A DNA stretch of 44,491 bases from Myxococcota bacterium (GTDB taxonomy: Bacteria > Myxococcota_A > Polyangia > HGW-17). A program made the translations under genes and the position numbers. Under the pieces are notes generated by a model that had not been told where the DNA came from, did not search any database, and saw only the letters and a program-made list of their open reading frames with translations. The stretch covers positions 1 through 44,491 of the forward strand of contig JAHJMN010000207.1 of NCBI GenBank assembly GCA_018821305.1. The letters are read 5' to 3'. Below, piece after piece: positions 1 to 8,145 of the stretch; positions within the stretch are counted from its first letter, which is position 1, and each line of letters begins with the position of its first letter.

Positions 1-36
1 CCAGGGGTGAGGGATGCAACGCATCTGAACCCCTGG
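1..36. repeat. Interrupted hairpin at the window edge
   Basis: The first 36 bases fold on themselves: CCAGGGGT (1-8) pairs with ACCCCTGG (29-36) and inside it GATGC (13-17) pairs with GCATC (21-25). No T-run follows, so a simple terminator is not obvious. The feature may continue out of the window. Its function is unknown. Confidence 0.5.
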
Positions 37-110
37 GTAAAATGCACCGAACCCACAAGCCATGTAATGGCGGCTCATTCAATCAATAAATTTAGCCTAA
101 CCTTCAAAGT

Positions 111-154
111 AAACGCCCTGCTGTCCCTGTTTTCCTGACTTCCTGTTTTTCTGT
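111..154 (+). repeat. Truncated fragment of the family A element core
   Basis: This stretch, with CCCTG, TTTCCTGACTTCCTG and TTCTGT blocks, matches by eye the central segment of the MITE-like element seen complete at 222-535 and 5897-6146. It has neither terminal repeat, so it looks like a decayed fragment. The same orientation and proximity to 222-535 suggest local duplication or nested insertion. The alignment is visual and short. Confidence 0.4.
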
Positions 155-221
155 AATTATTATACGATGTTGTATTTATTAATTATTTCTTTCCAAATTT
201 CACTAACCGAGCAGCATTGGA

Positions 222-535
222 ACTAGACCGCTTGCGGAGTAAAAGGATCGAGATCTAAAAAGTGAATATTTGCTTCCAGTCTTTTTAATTTTACATTGAT
301 ATTGGATGGTTAACCGCTGCTCTTGAACCTGTTTGCCTGACTACATGATTCCCTGTTAAAAAATTCAGGCAATCAGGAAAACAGTAGCAGCAACAGGGAG
401 GCAATTTTTGCTTTGCAAAAATGCAAGGGGACAATCAGGTAGGCAATTTCGCGCAGCGGAATGCTTTAGAGGGGCTTTCTCCTGAAGCATTTCTTTAAAA
501 CGACTCAAATCGTATTAGTCCGAAAGCGGTTTAGT
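222..535 (+). mobile_element. Family A MITE-like element, copy 1 (314 bp)
   Basis: The element begins ACTAGACCGCTTGCGGAG and ends with a sequence whose reverse complement begins ACTAAACCGCTTTCGGAC, giving imperfect terminal inverted repeats of about 27 bases. The centre holds a long hairpin: CTGTTTGCCTGA (329-340) against TCAGGAAAACAG (373-384), 11 of 12 paired. Smaller hairpins lie at 405-421 and 460-491. No coding potential is seen. A diverged copy lies inverted at 5897-6146. Size, terminal repeats and lack of ORF fit a non-autonomous mobile element. No clear target duplication and no transposase are visible. Confidence 0.7.
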
Positions 536-809
536 GTGAAAAATTGAGACACTGTGGGAAGCTGTTAACAGTTTGAAGGGGCATTAAGTTTTTTTATACT
601 ACCTGAGTTTTATGTGTAAGTTGTTGAAAATTAGGCAAAGTCAATAATTGGCACATTAAGTGCTTACAGAAGAGTCGCCGCTATGGGAAAATAGTTCAGG
701 GATTAACACAGTGGCAACTTATTATATTCTTAATTTTTTATCATAAAATAATACAGTCGGGAAAAAAGCAGGTTGTCCCATATTTTATACCTTGTGGAAA
801 GGATTGCCA
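536..809. other. AT-rich intergenic region upstream of the barrel gene
   Basis: No ORF or convincing RNA gene is seen here. Two short palindromes are present, CTGTTAACAG near 553 and GCACATTAAGTGC near 651. The segment presumably contains the promoter of the gene starting at 810, but I cannot pick one hexamer pair with confidence. Confidence 0.4.
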
Positions 810-1412
810 ATGAAACGCATTTATACCATCACTACAATCGTATCTCTTCTACTTTCAGGTGCTGCGATGGGTCAGGCTCGAGACAATGAAGAACCTCAGG
901 ACCACACTTATATAAGACCTCAGAACTCAAATGTAACAAAAGAAAAGCAAGTATATTCAATGAGTGCCGCTGCGGGAGTCAGAAACGGAACGGATGGTTT
1001 TACCTTCGGCCTTACAAGGCATTTTAAAAGTGGGACGGAGGTTGGTGGAATTTTCAATTATGGACGCGTCGGAATGTCCGGAGGCGTTACTCTCGCGAGA
1101 AACCTCCGATGGAAGTGGGTTTTTGTTGGTTTTACCGGGGGAGTAGATTTTGGTACTGCCGTTACGGGCACTGATGGACTTTTTTTTAAGGTTTCGACTT
1201 TCTGGGGATATAAATATTCTCTCATGTTAAATTATGGTTTTCATGCAGGTTTCGAACTCCCAATTGGTATTGGCATGCGCTTTCACGTGGGTGCTTCAAC
1301 TGTTGTAGCTCATTCAAAATACGAGAAACTTGTGGGTACTGATGATGGCGTACCTGCAAATCAAGACGGTTATTTACCTCACGTAGCTCTTGAAGCATTC
1401 ATTAAATTCTAA
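810..1412 (+). CDS. Small outer-membrane beta-barrel protein candidate
   Basis: The 200-residue product starts with a signal peptide (MKRIYTITTIVSLLLSGAAMG, residues 1-21) followed by a short polar segment. From about residue 50 it consists of alternating Gly/aromatic stretches and ends in Phe, which is typical of small outer-membrane barrels whose last strand carries a C-terminal aromatic residue. The ATG at 810 is chosen because GGAAAGGA precedes it and it opens directly on the signal peptide. An upstream TTG at 792 would add six residues. The last 11 bases overlap the convergent rsmE gene. I do not recognise a named family, so barrel topology is an inference. Confidence 0.65.
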   Translation: MKRIYTITTIVSLLLSGAAMGQARDNEEPQDHTYIRPQNSNVTKEKQVYSMSAAAGVRNGTDGFTFGLTRHFKSGTEVGGIFNYGRVGMSGGVTLARNLRWKWVFVGFTGGVDFGTAVTGTDGLFFKVSTFWGYKYSLMLNYGFHAGFELPIGIGMRFHVGASTVVAHSKYEKLVGTDDGVPANQDGYLPHVALEAFIKF

Positions 1413-2151
1413 TTTGCAGGTTTCGAAGTAAAGTAATGGCGGCGGCGGCAGCTGTATCAACGCGGAGGATGTTACTCTGGAAGAGCAGGGGAATAAAGTC
1501 AGCTGATTCAAGTGATGTAATTTCTTCAGGAGCGATGCCCCCTTCAGGACCAATGACCACAATAATATCAGAGTTCTGCTCTACTCGATTTTCCCCGTTT
1601 GCAAGAGTTTTAACCCAGGAAGAAAATACGGTATTGGCGTTTTCATAGAAAACAATGCGATGCGCATACTGGGTCATCAAAGCCAGATCACTGAAGTTGC
1701 AAACGGGCCCCAGTGTTGGTCTGAAAGGAGTGCGACACTGCTCGCAGGCGGAATTTAAGATCTTTTCAAATCGACTCCGCCTTGTCTCAAATATTTTTTC
1801 AGGCACCGTTGAATATTTGAAAATAACTGGAATTATAAAAGAAACACCAAGTTCCGTTGTTTGTCTCAGGAGATTTTCAAAAGCAGTATCCTTGGCAATG
1901 CCTACTGCAAGACAGATTGTCGGTGGTTTTTTGTGAATCACGATTGTTTCAGGATCTAAAACAACTGTCGCCGTCTTTTTAGAAATAGATAAAGTCCCCG
2001 TGCAGGTGACACCATTTCCGTTTGAAACGTGAATTACATCGCCACTATTAAGACGCATTACATGAATGAAATGATGAAACTGATCCTGATCGAGAGCAAG
2101 ATTGTCTTCATTTAAATTTGCATTTTCGAAAAGAATACCCGGTAAAACCAT
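1402..2151 (-). CDS. rsmE: 16S rRNA (uracil-1498-N3)-methyltransferase RsmE
   Basis: RsmE methylates N3 of U1498 in 16S rRNA using SAM and is a SPOUT-class (knotted) methyltransferase acting on the 30S subunit. The 249-residue length is normal. The N-terminal PUA-like part (residues 1-70) includes HHFIHVMRLNSGDVI. The C-terminal SPOUT part has the hallmark IGPEGGIAPEEI and the terminal ILRVDTAAAAAI knot motif. It lies 6 bases downstream of the Ser/Thr kinase gene on the same strand, so the two are probably cotranscribed. There is no clear Shine-Dalgarno before its ATG, which suggests coupling to the upstream gene. Its end overlaps the convergent gene by 11 bases. Confidence 0.95.
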   Translation of the reverse strand: MVLPGILFENANLNEDNLALDQDQFHHFIHVMRLNSGDVIHVSNGNGVTCTGTLSISKKTATVVLDPETIVIHKKPPTICLAVGIAKDTAFENLLRQTTELGVSFIIPVIFKYSTVPEKIFETRRSRFEKILNSACEQCRTPFRPTLGPVCNFSDLALMTQYAHRIVFYENANTVFSSWVKTLANGENRVEQNSDIIVVIGPEGGIAPEEITSLESADFIPLLFQSNILRVDTAAAAAITLLRNLQIRI

Positions 2152-2157
2152 TCGTTT

Positions 2158-3759
2158 TTAGTTTCTGAAACGGCGGGCTTCAGTATAGTAGATTTCAATG
2201 GTACCGATTTCCGTAAGAACCGGTGGTGGATAGAGGATCGATGCTTTTCCCGATATAATCTCATCAATTATTTCCCAGGTAATAAACCGGGCTTCTTCCT
2301 CTTTTTCTTGAATAAGGCGTTTTATTTCCTTCAGGTTTTCATTGAAGATATGTCTTTTTGTCGCAAAATTATCCGACGCATCAGCTATGCTTTTTTCTAA
2401 CGTTGTTATCTGAAAGTTATAATCGTCAAGTATGCTCCGAACATCGCAGCCCGTATCCATCTGACCCAGATGAGGAAATGCAAGGCTGAGTTCGTTCATA
2501 GTAATTGATGGATTATCTTTTATTTTCCGGGACAACGCTTCACGGTCATAGCTTAGATCCTGAACGGCAACGCGGAGTTGAGCAATGCGTTTTTGAAGAT
2601 TTGATTCTTTTTCTGCAAGATCATTTACAAGACTGTCCTCATCATCTCTGATTTGGGCAATTTCATCTTCCACTGCAAATAGTTTTGCCATTCCAACACT
2701 GTGGGTAGGGGATATGCACCGGTAGTTTCGCATGAGTTCAGAAAGACTTTTGAGTTTCTCTCTCAACCGCTTTTGAACCATATGCTGAATTTCACCCGCC
2801 GTAAGAGACGTGCCCGAATCAATGGACATATACTCACTTGTGGGGAGTTTGCGCTCGAATTTCATGTCCGCCGGCGCACCATAGCGGTTTCCTGTAAGTT
2901 TATCCTGAATACGACGCAGTTCCATGGCAAGTTGAGACCCGGAAATGTAGCGGTCTGCTGTGTTTTTTGCCAGGCATTTCATTATCATATCATCGACTTC
3001 CCGGGGAATGTTTCCTTCCGGGTAATTTTCCCTCAGGGTTTCGGGAATTGTGTTTTTATGCGCCAACATTATAGTTACTATATTTGGCGAATCAAAGGGC
3101 GGGGCTCCTGTGAGCATTTCGTACGCAATGATGCCAAAAGAATAGATATCCGTAGTAATGTCAAGTTCACCGCCAAGACATTGCTCGGGACTCATGTAAA
3201 CCGGGGTTCCGAATACTTCCCCGGTCATGGTGATTTTGTCTTGAGGGTTACTGCTTTCAACCATTTTTGCCAGACCGAAGTCAAGGATTTTAACGATTTC
3301 GCCTTCCCCGGACTCAATACTGATAATGTTTTCCGGTTTCAGATCCCGATGCATGATTCCAAGATTGTGGGCTGCAGCAAGACCATCAGCTATCTGGATC
3401 ATGAAGCGCAGGGCCCGTTCTGCAGGCATTACCTCGATATCATCCAGAATTTCAACTATTGTCCTGCCTTGAATGAACTCCATAACCAGATACAGGCGCC
3501 CGTCATCCAGTTGGCCGGAGTCAATAATACCGACGATATTTCGATGCTGAACATGACTGTTTGCACGGACTTCGCGTCGGAATCGGGCAAGCATTTTTTC
3601 ATTTTTAGAGTGTTCTGCTTTGAGTACTTTAACAGCGACAGGCGTGCCCATTGGATGATGTATTGCTTTGTAAACCACACCCATCCCGCCTTCGCCGACA
3701 AAGTCAATTATTTCAAAACGTCCGCCAATTGTTAATCCAGTAAGATCCTGTGTTGCCAT
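2158..3759 (-). CDS. Soluble Hanks-type Ser/Thr protein kinase with C-terminal coiled coil
   Basis: The 533-residue product has a complete kinase domain at about residues 15-285: glycine loop GEGGMGVVY (22-30), Lys44 in VAVKVL, catalytic HRDLKPEN (Asp139), DFG (Asp160), and SPEQ in place of APE. Residues from about 330 to 500 are rich in charged heptad-like sequence and look like a coiled coil. No membrane segment is seen, so unlike many PknB-type kinases it should be cytosolic. The ATG at 3759 begins MATQDLTGLTIGGRF just before the domain; a TTG at 3810 would add 17 residues. It leads a two-gene unit with rsmE. Substrates are unknown. Confidence 0.9.
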   Translation of the reverse strand: MATQDLTGLTIGGRFEIIDFVGEGGMGVVYKAIHHPMGTPVAVKVLKAEHSKNEKMLARFRREVRANSHVQHRNIVGIIDSGQLDDGRLYLVMEFIQGRTIVEILDDIEVMPAERALRFMIQIADGLAAAHNLGIMHRDLKPENIISIESGEGEIVKILDFGLAKMVESSNPQDKITMTGEVFGTPVYMSPEQCLGGELDITTDIYSFGIIAYEMLTGAPPFDSPNIVTIMLAHKNTIPETLRENYPEGNIPREVDDMIMKCLAKNTADRYISGSQLAMELRRIQDKLTGNRYGAPADMKFERKLPTSEYMSIDSGTSLTAGEIQHMVQKRLREKLKSLSELMRNYRCISPTHSVGMAKLFAVEDEIAQIRDDEDSLVNDLAEKESNLQKRIAQLRVAVQDLSYDREALSRKIKDNPSITMNELSLAFPHLGQMDTGCDVRSILDDYNFQITTLEKSIADASDNFATKRHIFNENLKEIKRLIQEKEEEARFITWEIIDEIISGKASILYPPPVLTEIGTIEIYYTEARRFRN

Positions 3760-3935
3760 GAGGGAACAATAAATCCTCAACACAGAATTTTCAAGGATAT
3801 TCTTTCCCAATCCCGGGAGGCATCAAATACAAAAGAGATCGTCAACTAAAAGCAAACCAGCCACACTATGCAAAAAGCCCTTTGATAGGCAAAATAATGA
3901 TTTTAAAAATAAATATTGGATATAGAATTTAGTTT

Positions 3936-5807
3936 ATGAAGTTGGTTTTAGTAATATTATTTTTTTTATTAATTAAAGAAGGGTGTAGTAAAGTTGGTGT
4001 TCAAATCGATGGATTTCAGTTCTATCCAAAAATAAAGCAAAAGATTAAGCTACCTGAATTTGAAAAGCTATTTCATTGTTATGATAATACAATTAAAGAT
4101 AAGAAACCAGTATGTGTTCTATCGGATATTTTCGCCAAAAATTCTGAAATTGAAAAAAAGAATATTTATCAGACTGAATTTGATTTAAATAGGCCTCAAA
4201 GATATATTGATGCTTGTAAAATGAGCAAACATGAATTCATAAAAAAAATTCAAGAGTATTCTCTTGATTCTCCTTCAATTCGTTTTTGTAATAATTATGA
4301 ATTGCTTGATGCACCTTATTTCAATAATAAACGAATACGTAATCTTCTTCTTTACGATAACGTTCCTTCAATAGAATTAGCTCTTAAACTTTCAAAATTC
4401 ATGAAAGGTAAAAGCTTCCAATTATTTTTAAGTGTAAAATTTAAAGAAAGAATTGAACTCGCTGAGTTTTTGGCATCAGGTAAACATATCAATAATTTTT
4501 TTGCATTACGTATTCAGACTGAAACCCGAGATGCTCACAAATTTGATATATCAGTAAATATACCGGAATTGAGGTATTTAAGTATTACTCTTTTCTCCGA
4601 TGGATCTGAAGTTGATGTCCTGGATACTAATTCCATATTTAAATTTTCCAGCAATAATAATGAATTAGTACGATTTGAACTAAAACATATTGGCGATTCT
4701 TATCAAAGGGCTTCTTTCATTTTCAGTAATCTCAAAACCCTGAAAAATCTTAAAAGTTTCACTCTCGACAATTTTGAAATTGTAAAGCAGGACATTGACA
4801 TTTTAAATGCCTTGAACTTGAAGGGGCTTGTAGAATGGAAAAGTGTGGATCTTTCAGAATTTAGAAACATTCTAAGCCCGGAAACTGAATTTTTGTATTT
4901 AGACAGCGATAAAGATGTGAAAAATATACTCAAGAGACTAAAAAAATTCCGAAAACTCAAATATTTACGATTTTTTTCAAAAAATAGAAATTCAGTGGGT
5001 AATAACTTATCAAAAGTTATTTCAGGAATGAAGAATTTAAGGACTCTTAATATTTCAATGAATTTAATTGAGAGACTGGATTTTAATAATATTTTCATGA
5101 ATTCTTTCCTTAATGAGATTCGTATTGATGCAGAAGGAGATCATGTTATAAATATAGGAGATACTGGAAAAGTCCGGACTTTTCACGTGAATTCTTCTCA
5201 ATCTTCACTAGACTCAGCAAAAATTACCCTTAATCTGAGCAAAAATGTTGTACTCAATAAATTACAATTGGAAAACAATAATAAATATAATTATTCTGAT
5301 TTGATAATATCAGGCGTGAGTAAAGTAAAAAGAATTGACAGGCTCTATTTTAAAAAGTTAATTGTAACAGTTTTTGATGAGCCCCTTAAGATTAACAATA
5401 TCGTTAAAAATGTATATTTTGAAGATTGCTCAATTCAAGACTTTTTTTATAAAGCATTACTTGAAAATCATCATCTTGAATATTTTACATTTATTAAAAC
5501 TGAAGAACGAGAAGATATTATATTCTCAAACAGTTTTAAATGTGGAAAAAATATTAGAAATTTTAAATTTTACAATTTTGGGGGAACGATTCCAGAATCT
5601 TTTTTTAAAAGTCTGTCGACGTGTGAGTCATTGGATAGTCTGTTAATTGCAGGTAGTTATAGTGTGAAATTCCTGAAGCATATAACAAAGCTTCAAAAAT
5701 TAAAAAAACTTATCCTTGGGCTTCGCGAAATTGAAAAAAGTGATGCCCTCGTGGACAAACTGAAAAGAGATTTTCCTGGAGTTGAATTAGAGTTTCAAAA
5801 CCCGTAA
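3936..5807 (+). CDS. AT-rich LRR-like lipoprotein, function unknown
   Basis: The 623-residue product starts with a hydrophobic signal ending in a possible lipobox (LLIKEGC, Cys17), suggesting a lipoprotein. From about residue 200 it has irregular leucine-rich units such as LKNLKSFTLDNFEIV, MKNLRTLNISMNLIERL and LQKLKKLILGLREIE, consistent with a degenerate LRR solenoid. The gene is visibly richer in A/T than its neighbours, Lys/Asn/Ile are abundant, and there is no recognisable ribosome-binding site before ATG, so recent acquisition or weak expression is possible. It resembles in style the proteins at 26340-27494 and the C-terminal half of 29364-31775. I infer a surface or periplasmic binding role only from the fold. 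Confidence 0.7.
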   Translation: MKLVLVILFFLLIKEGCSKVGVQIDGFQFYPKIKQKIKLPEFEKLFHCYDNTIKDKKPVCVLSDIFAKNSEIEKKNIYQTEFDLNRPQRYIDACKMSKHEFIKKIQEYSLDSPSIRFCNNYELLDAPYFNNKRIRNLLLYDNVPSIELALKLSKFMKGKSFQLFLSVKFKERIELAEFLASGKHINNFFALRIQTETRDAHKFDISVNIPELRYLSITLFSDGSEVDVLDTNSIFKFSSNNNELVRFELKHIGDSYQRASFIFSNLKTLKNLKSFTLDNFEIVKQDIDILNALNLKGLVEWKSVDLSEFRNILSPETEFLYLDSDKDVKNILKRLKKFRKLKYLRFFSKNRNSVGNNLSKVISGMKNLRTLNISMNLIERLDFNNIFMNSFLNEIRIDAEGDHVINIGDTGKVRTFHVNSSQSSLDSAKITLNLSKNVVLNKLQLENNNKYNYSDLIISGVSKVKRIDRLYFKKLIVTVFDEPLKINNIVKNVYFEDCSIQDFFYKALLENHHLEYFTFIKTEEREDIIFSNSFKCGKNIRNFKFYNFGGTIPESFFKSLSTCESLDSLLIAGSYSVKFLKHITKLQKLKKLILGLREIEKSDALVDKLKRDFPGVELEFQNP

Positions 5808-5841
5808 GTATTCCAAAACAAAGAAACAATCTTCAATATTT

Positions 5842-5900
5842 AGTTCCAGCACAGCAAGTATATTCTGAAGAAATTTATTAAAATTTCCAACAGGCCACTA
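5842..5900 (+). repeat. Half copy of family B repeat
   Basis: Bases 5872-5900 match 43866-43894 at 25 of 29 positions, including the block AACAGGCCACTA, and the preceding AGTTC...GAAG spacing also matches the start of the element at 43835. The copy stops where the family A element begins (5897), so it appears truncated at, or fused to, that element. Confidence 0.5.
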
Positions 5901-6146
5901 GACCGCTTGTGAGGTAATACGATAGTAAATTAATTTAATGAAATTCTTCAGGTGAAAGCACCCTGATTGTCCTGCAACTGCTACTGTTTGACTGGTTCCC
6001 TGATATTTTAAACAGGTAATCAGGAAGTCAGGGAAACAGGGTCAGGATCAGAGCGTAACCATTCAACATCAATGCATAATTACAAAAGAAAGTAATATTT
6101 CATTCACTTTGATCTCTCGATCATTTTATTCCGAAAACTGTCTAGT
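5897..6146 (-). mobile_element. Family A MITE-like element, copy 2 (250 bp)
   Basis: Left end ACTAGACCGCTTGTGAGG and the reverse complement of the right end, ACTAGACAGTTTTCGGAA, form imperfect inverted repeats of about 27 bases. Read on the minus strand, the sequence aligns along most of its length with 222-535, including the CATTGAT, GAATGGTTA, CCCTGTTTCCCTGACTTCCTG and AACAGTAGCAG blocks (separate blocks). The core again folds as a hairpin. It lacks part of the right-hand third found in copy 1. Its edge provides the TAG stop (6142-6144) of the adjacent minus-strand gene. Confidence 0.7.
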
Positions 6147-7062
6147 TCATGAGGGTTGTGCGGGCTATGAGGTTGTAGATAAAGTTAAAAAGCATGTAAT
6201 ATTTATCATTTTCGGTATTTGAATCCATTGCACAGCGGAAACCGAAATGATGGTATACCTTCTTATTTGTTGTAAAATGGGCCCGGCGATAGGAGCCATA
6301 ATTGTGTTCAGGTCCCCAGAACCAGGAGCCGCCACGAACTACTTTTTCTTTATGACCGCGACATTTGAAATCACCATTGCAAGGTCCCTTTGGATCAATG
6401 CCTGTGCAATAACTGCCGCACTTTTTATACGGAGTATACCAGTCGTTTACATATTCGTCGGCATTGCCAATAATATCATATAACCCGAACCGTCCTGCGG
6501 GGCGACTTTTTACGTTCTGAGTCACGCCTTTGTTTTTTACTACGCCGTCAATACCGCAGCCTTTTCCTTTTTTGATTTCAATTACAGCTTTATCGCAGTC
6601 AACCAGAGCAGTGCCCCAGGGAAACTGATCACCATCGTATCCGCGGGCTGCAAGTTCCCATTCAGCTTCCGTAGGTAAGCGTTTTCCCATAACACGGCAA
6701 TATTTGTCAGCGCTTGTCCAGCCTACACCAACTTTGGGTTGCTGGGGATTACTGAATCCCGGGTAACTGGTGCGCTGTTTGTCACATTTGCCATCCGCAA
6801 CACATTTTTCGTATTTCTCAACTGTAACTTCTGTTTCGTCCATGAAATAAGTGTCAACAAAGACTACATGAGCCGGGGATTGATCCCTGAGTTGACGGTT
6901 TGAACCCATTGTGAAATATCCGCCGGGGACGCATTTCATGCCCTGAGGTACTTTTCCGCAGGGTTTTTCAATTCTGAGAGTACTGACGGAGCAGTGGGAA
7001 ATTGTAAAGGAAGAGATAAACGCAAGAGCATAATAATGGAACGTCATGAATTTATACCTCAC
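6142..7062 (-). CDS. Formylglycine-generating-enzyme-like (SUMF1 family) lipoprotein
   Basis: The 306-residue product has a signal peptide with lipobox-like ISHC near residue 24. It then carries the SUMF1/FGE-sulfatase fold: CVPGGYFTMGS, MDETEVTVEKYEKCV, GKRLPTEAEWELAARG, FPWG, GLYDIIGNADEYVNDWY, VVRGGSWFW and HHFGFRCA. In true FGE these proteins oxidise sulfatase Cys to formylglycine, but many secreted members are non-enzymatic binding or kinase-linked domains, and no sulfatase is in this window, so activity is uncertain. The GTG at 7062 gives a charged N-terminus (MRYKF); an ATG at 7047 with GAGG upstream is an alternative. The last codons and stop lie at the edge of the family A element, so the tail after RCAMDS may be acquired. 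Confidence 0.85.
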   Translation of the reverse strand: MRYKFMTFHYYALAFISSFTISHCSVSTLRIEKPCGKVPQGMKCVPGGYFTMGSNRQLRDQSPAHVVFVDTYFMDETEVTVEKYEKCVADGKCDKQRTSYPGFSNPQQPKVGVGWTSADKYCRVMGKRLPTEAEWELAARGYDGDQFPWGTALVDCDKAVIEIKKGKGCGIDGVVKNKGVTQNVKSRPAGRFGLYDIIGNADEYVNDWYTPYKKCGSYCTGIDPKGPCNGDFKCRGHKEKVVRGGSWFWGPEHNYGSYRRAHFTTNKKVYHHFGFRCAMDSNTENDKYYMLFNFIYNLIARTTLMN

Positions 7063-7168
7063 GGGGTACTTTTAAAGATCGTACCCTCTATTACTACCGG
7101 CACATGTTTATCACAGCGCAAGGATAAGGACACGAAATTTTTCCTTCAATTATTCCGAAAAACTCATA

Positions 7169-7210
7169 ATCAAAAACGTGCTGTTTTTTGACATAATCAC
7201 GGTTTTTGAT
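7169..7210 (+). promoter_or_regulatory. Inverted repeat overlapping a promoter (operator candidate)
   Basis: ATCAAAAACGTG (7169-7180) and CACGGTTTTTGAT (7198-7210) are inverted copies with one extra base in the right arm. They bracket the TTGACA at 7188. The arrangement suits a dimeric repressor or activator site in the divergent interval between the FGE-like and ligase-like genes. No regulator gene is adjacent. Confidence 0.35.
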
Positions 7211-7217
7211 GTAATTT
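7188..7217 (+). promoter_or_regulatory. Sigma-70-type promoter candidate for the ligase/transglycosylase pair
   Basis: A perfect TTGACA (7188-7193) is followed after 18 bases by TAATTT (7212-7217), or after 16 bases by TGTAAT. The gene start is at 7239 with GGGAGGAA as ribosome-binding site, so the leader would be short. The assignment is by consensus only. Confidence 0.45.
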
Positions 7218-7238
7218 CTTCCCATCGGGAGGAATCTG

Positions 7239-8144
7239 ATGAACATATCCACAGTTGCCGTAGTTATTGAAAACGATGAACGCTATTCCGACGGAATTTC
7301 CGGCGCACTTAACTCATTGGCTCGATTTTTCGAAAAAAGCAATATAAACTATATCGTTGCCTTTCCAGATAGTGAATTGATTCCTACACTTTTAGAAGTG
7401 CCAGTTGATACGGTTTTTCTTTTACTTTCCGAAACCAACGCGGCATCTGGCAAAATTCAAGGACTGTTAGAGCTCATGGATATTCCATGCGCCGTTAAGC
7501 TTTCACCAAGTGCCCCATGGCTTGTTTCAAAATCTAATCTTAAAGATTTCCTTATGGTGAATAATATTGCCAGTCTTCCATCGGTTACGATTAATTATAA
7601 CGATGAAATTCCAAAGGAAATGGTGCCCTGTGCCGTAAAACCTGCCCGGGGGAGCATGGGTAAGGGTGTAAGTATTGTTACAGAAACATCCCAAATGGCT
7701 GTGGCCGTTGAAGAAGCTCTGCGATGGGATTCCAGCGTTGTTATCGAAAGATTTTCTTCTGGAATGAACATAACCTGTGCTGTCTATAACGGAGCTGTAC
7801 TCGGTTCAGCTCAGGTGAATGGAAATGACGAGACTACGGAGCATTTTATTCCTCCGGAGCTTTCCCGTAACAGAATTCGCTCCATGGAGAATACGGCGAA
7901 AAAGATCGCTCAGAAATGCATGCTGTCGGGACCAGTGACTGTCGATTTCATTGCATCGGATGACTCAAATGACTATGTAATTGATGTAAATCTTTATCCA
8001 TCTCTTGATCCTGCTGGTGTATTCTCGAGAATTTCACTTGCCAGCGGCATTCGTCATGATGATATGTTGCGGAGTGTTTTAACAAGCGGCAACAAAACTG
8101 AAACAAAAACCTTCCGAGACGAGCTTACTCAGATATCCTTCTGA
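7239..8144 (+). CDS. Divergent D-alanine--D-alanine ligase-like ATP-grasp protein
   Basis: The 301-residue length and layout fit the Ddl family, which joins two D-Ala for peptidoglycan precursors in the cytosol. GKIQGLLELMDIP followed by SAPWLVSKSNLKDFLMVNNI aligns with the substrate-lid and first ATP-grasp segment, CAVKPARGSMGKGVSIV with the nucleotide-binding strand, and DYVIDVNLYPSLDP with the metal-binding segment. The conserved HGxxGEDG motif is replaced by LLLSETNAASG and the ENTxPGMT motif by DVNLYPSLD, so key substrate and metal residues differ. It may use another substrate or have lost activity. The next gene, a peptidoglycan glycosyltransferase, starts one base after its stop, supporting a cell-wall role. 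Confidence 0.75.
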   Translation: MNISTVAVVIENDERYSDGISGALNSLARFFEKSNINYIVAFPDSELIPTLLEVPVDTVFLLLSETNAASGKIQGLLELMDIPCAVKLSPSAPWLVSKSNLKDFLMVNNIASLPSVTINYNDEIPKEMVPCAVKPARGSMGKGVSIVTETSQMAVAVEEALRWDSSVVIERFSSGMNITCAVYNGAVLGSAQVNGNDETTEHFIPPELSRNRIRSMENTAKKIAQKCMLSGPVTVDFIASDDSNDYVIDVNLYPSLDPAGVFSRISLASGIRHDDMLRSVLTSGNKTETKTFRDELTQISF

Positions 8145-8145
8145 A

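Noticed and set aside
2701-3735. 344-codon open frame on the plus strand opposite the Ser/Thr kinase
   Set aside because: It is antisense to a gene with full kinase motifs, its translation shows no signal or domain, and no ribosome-binding site is evident.
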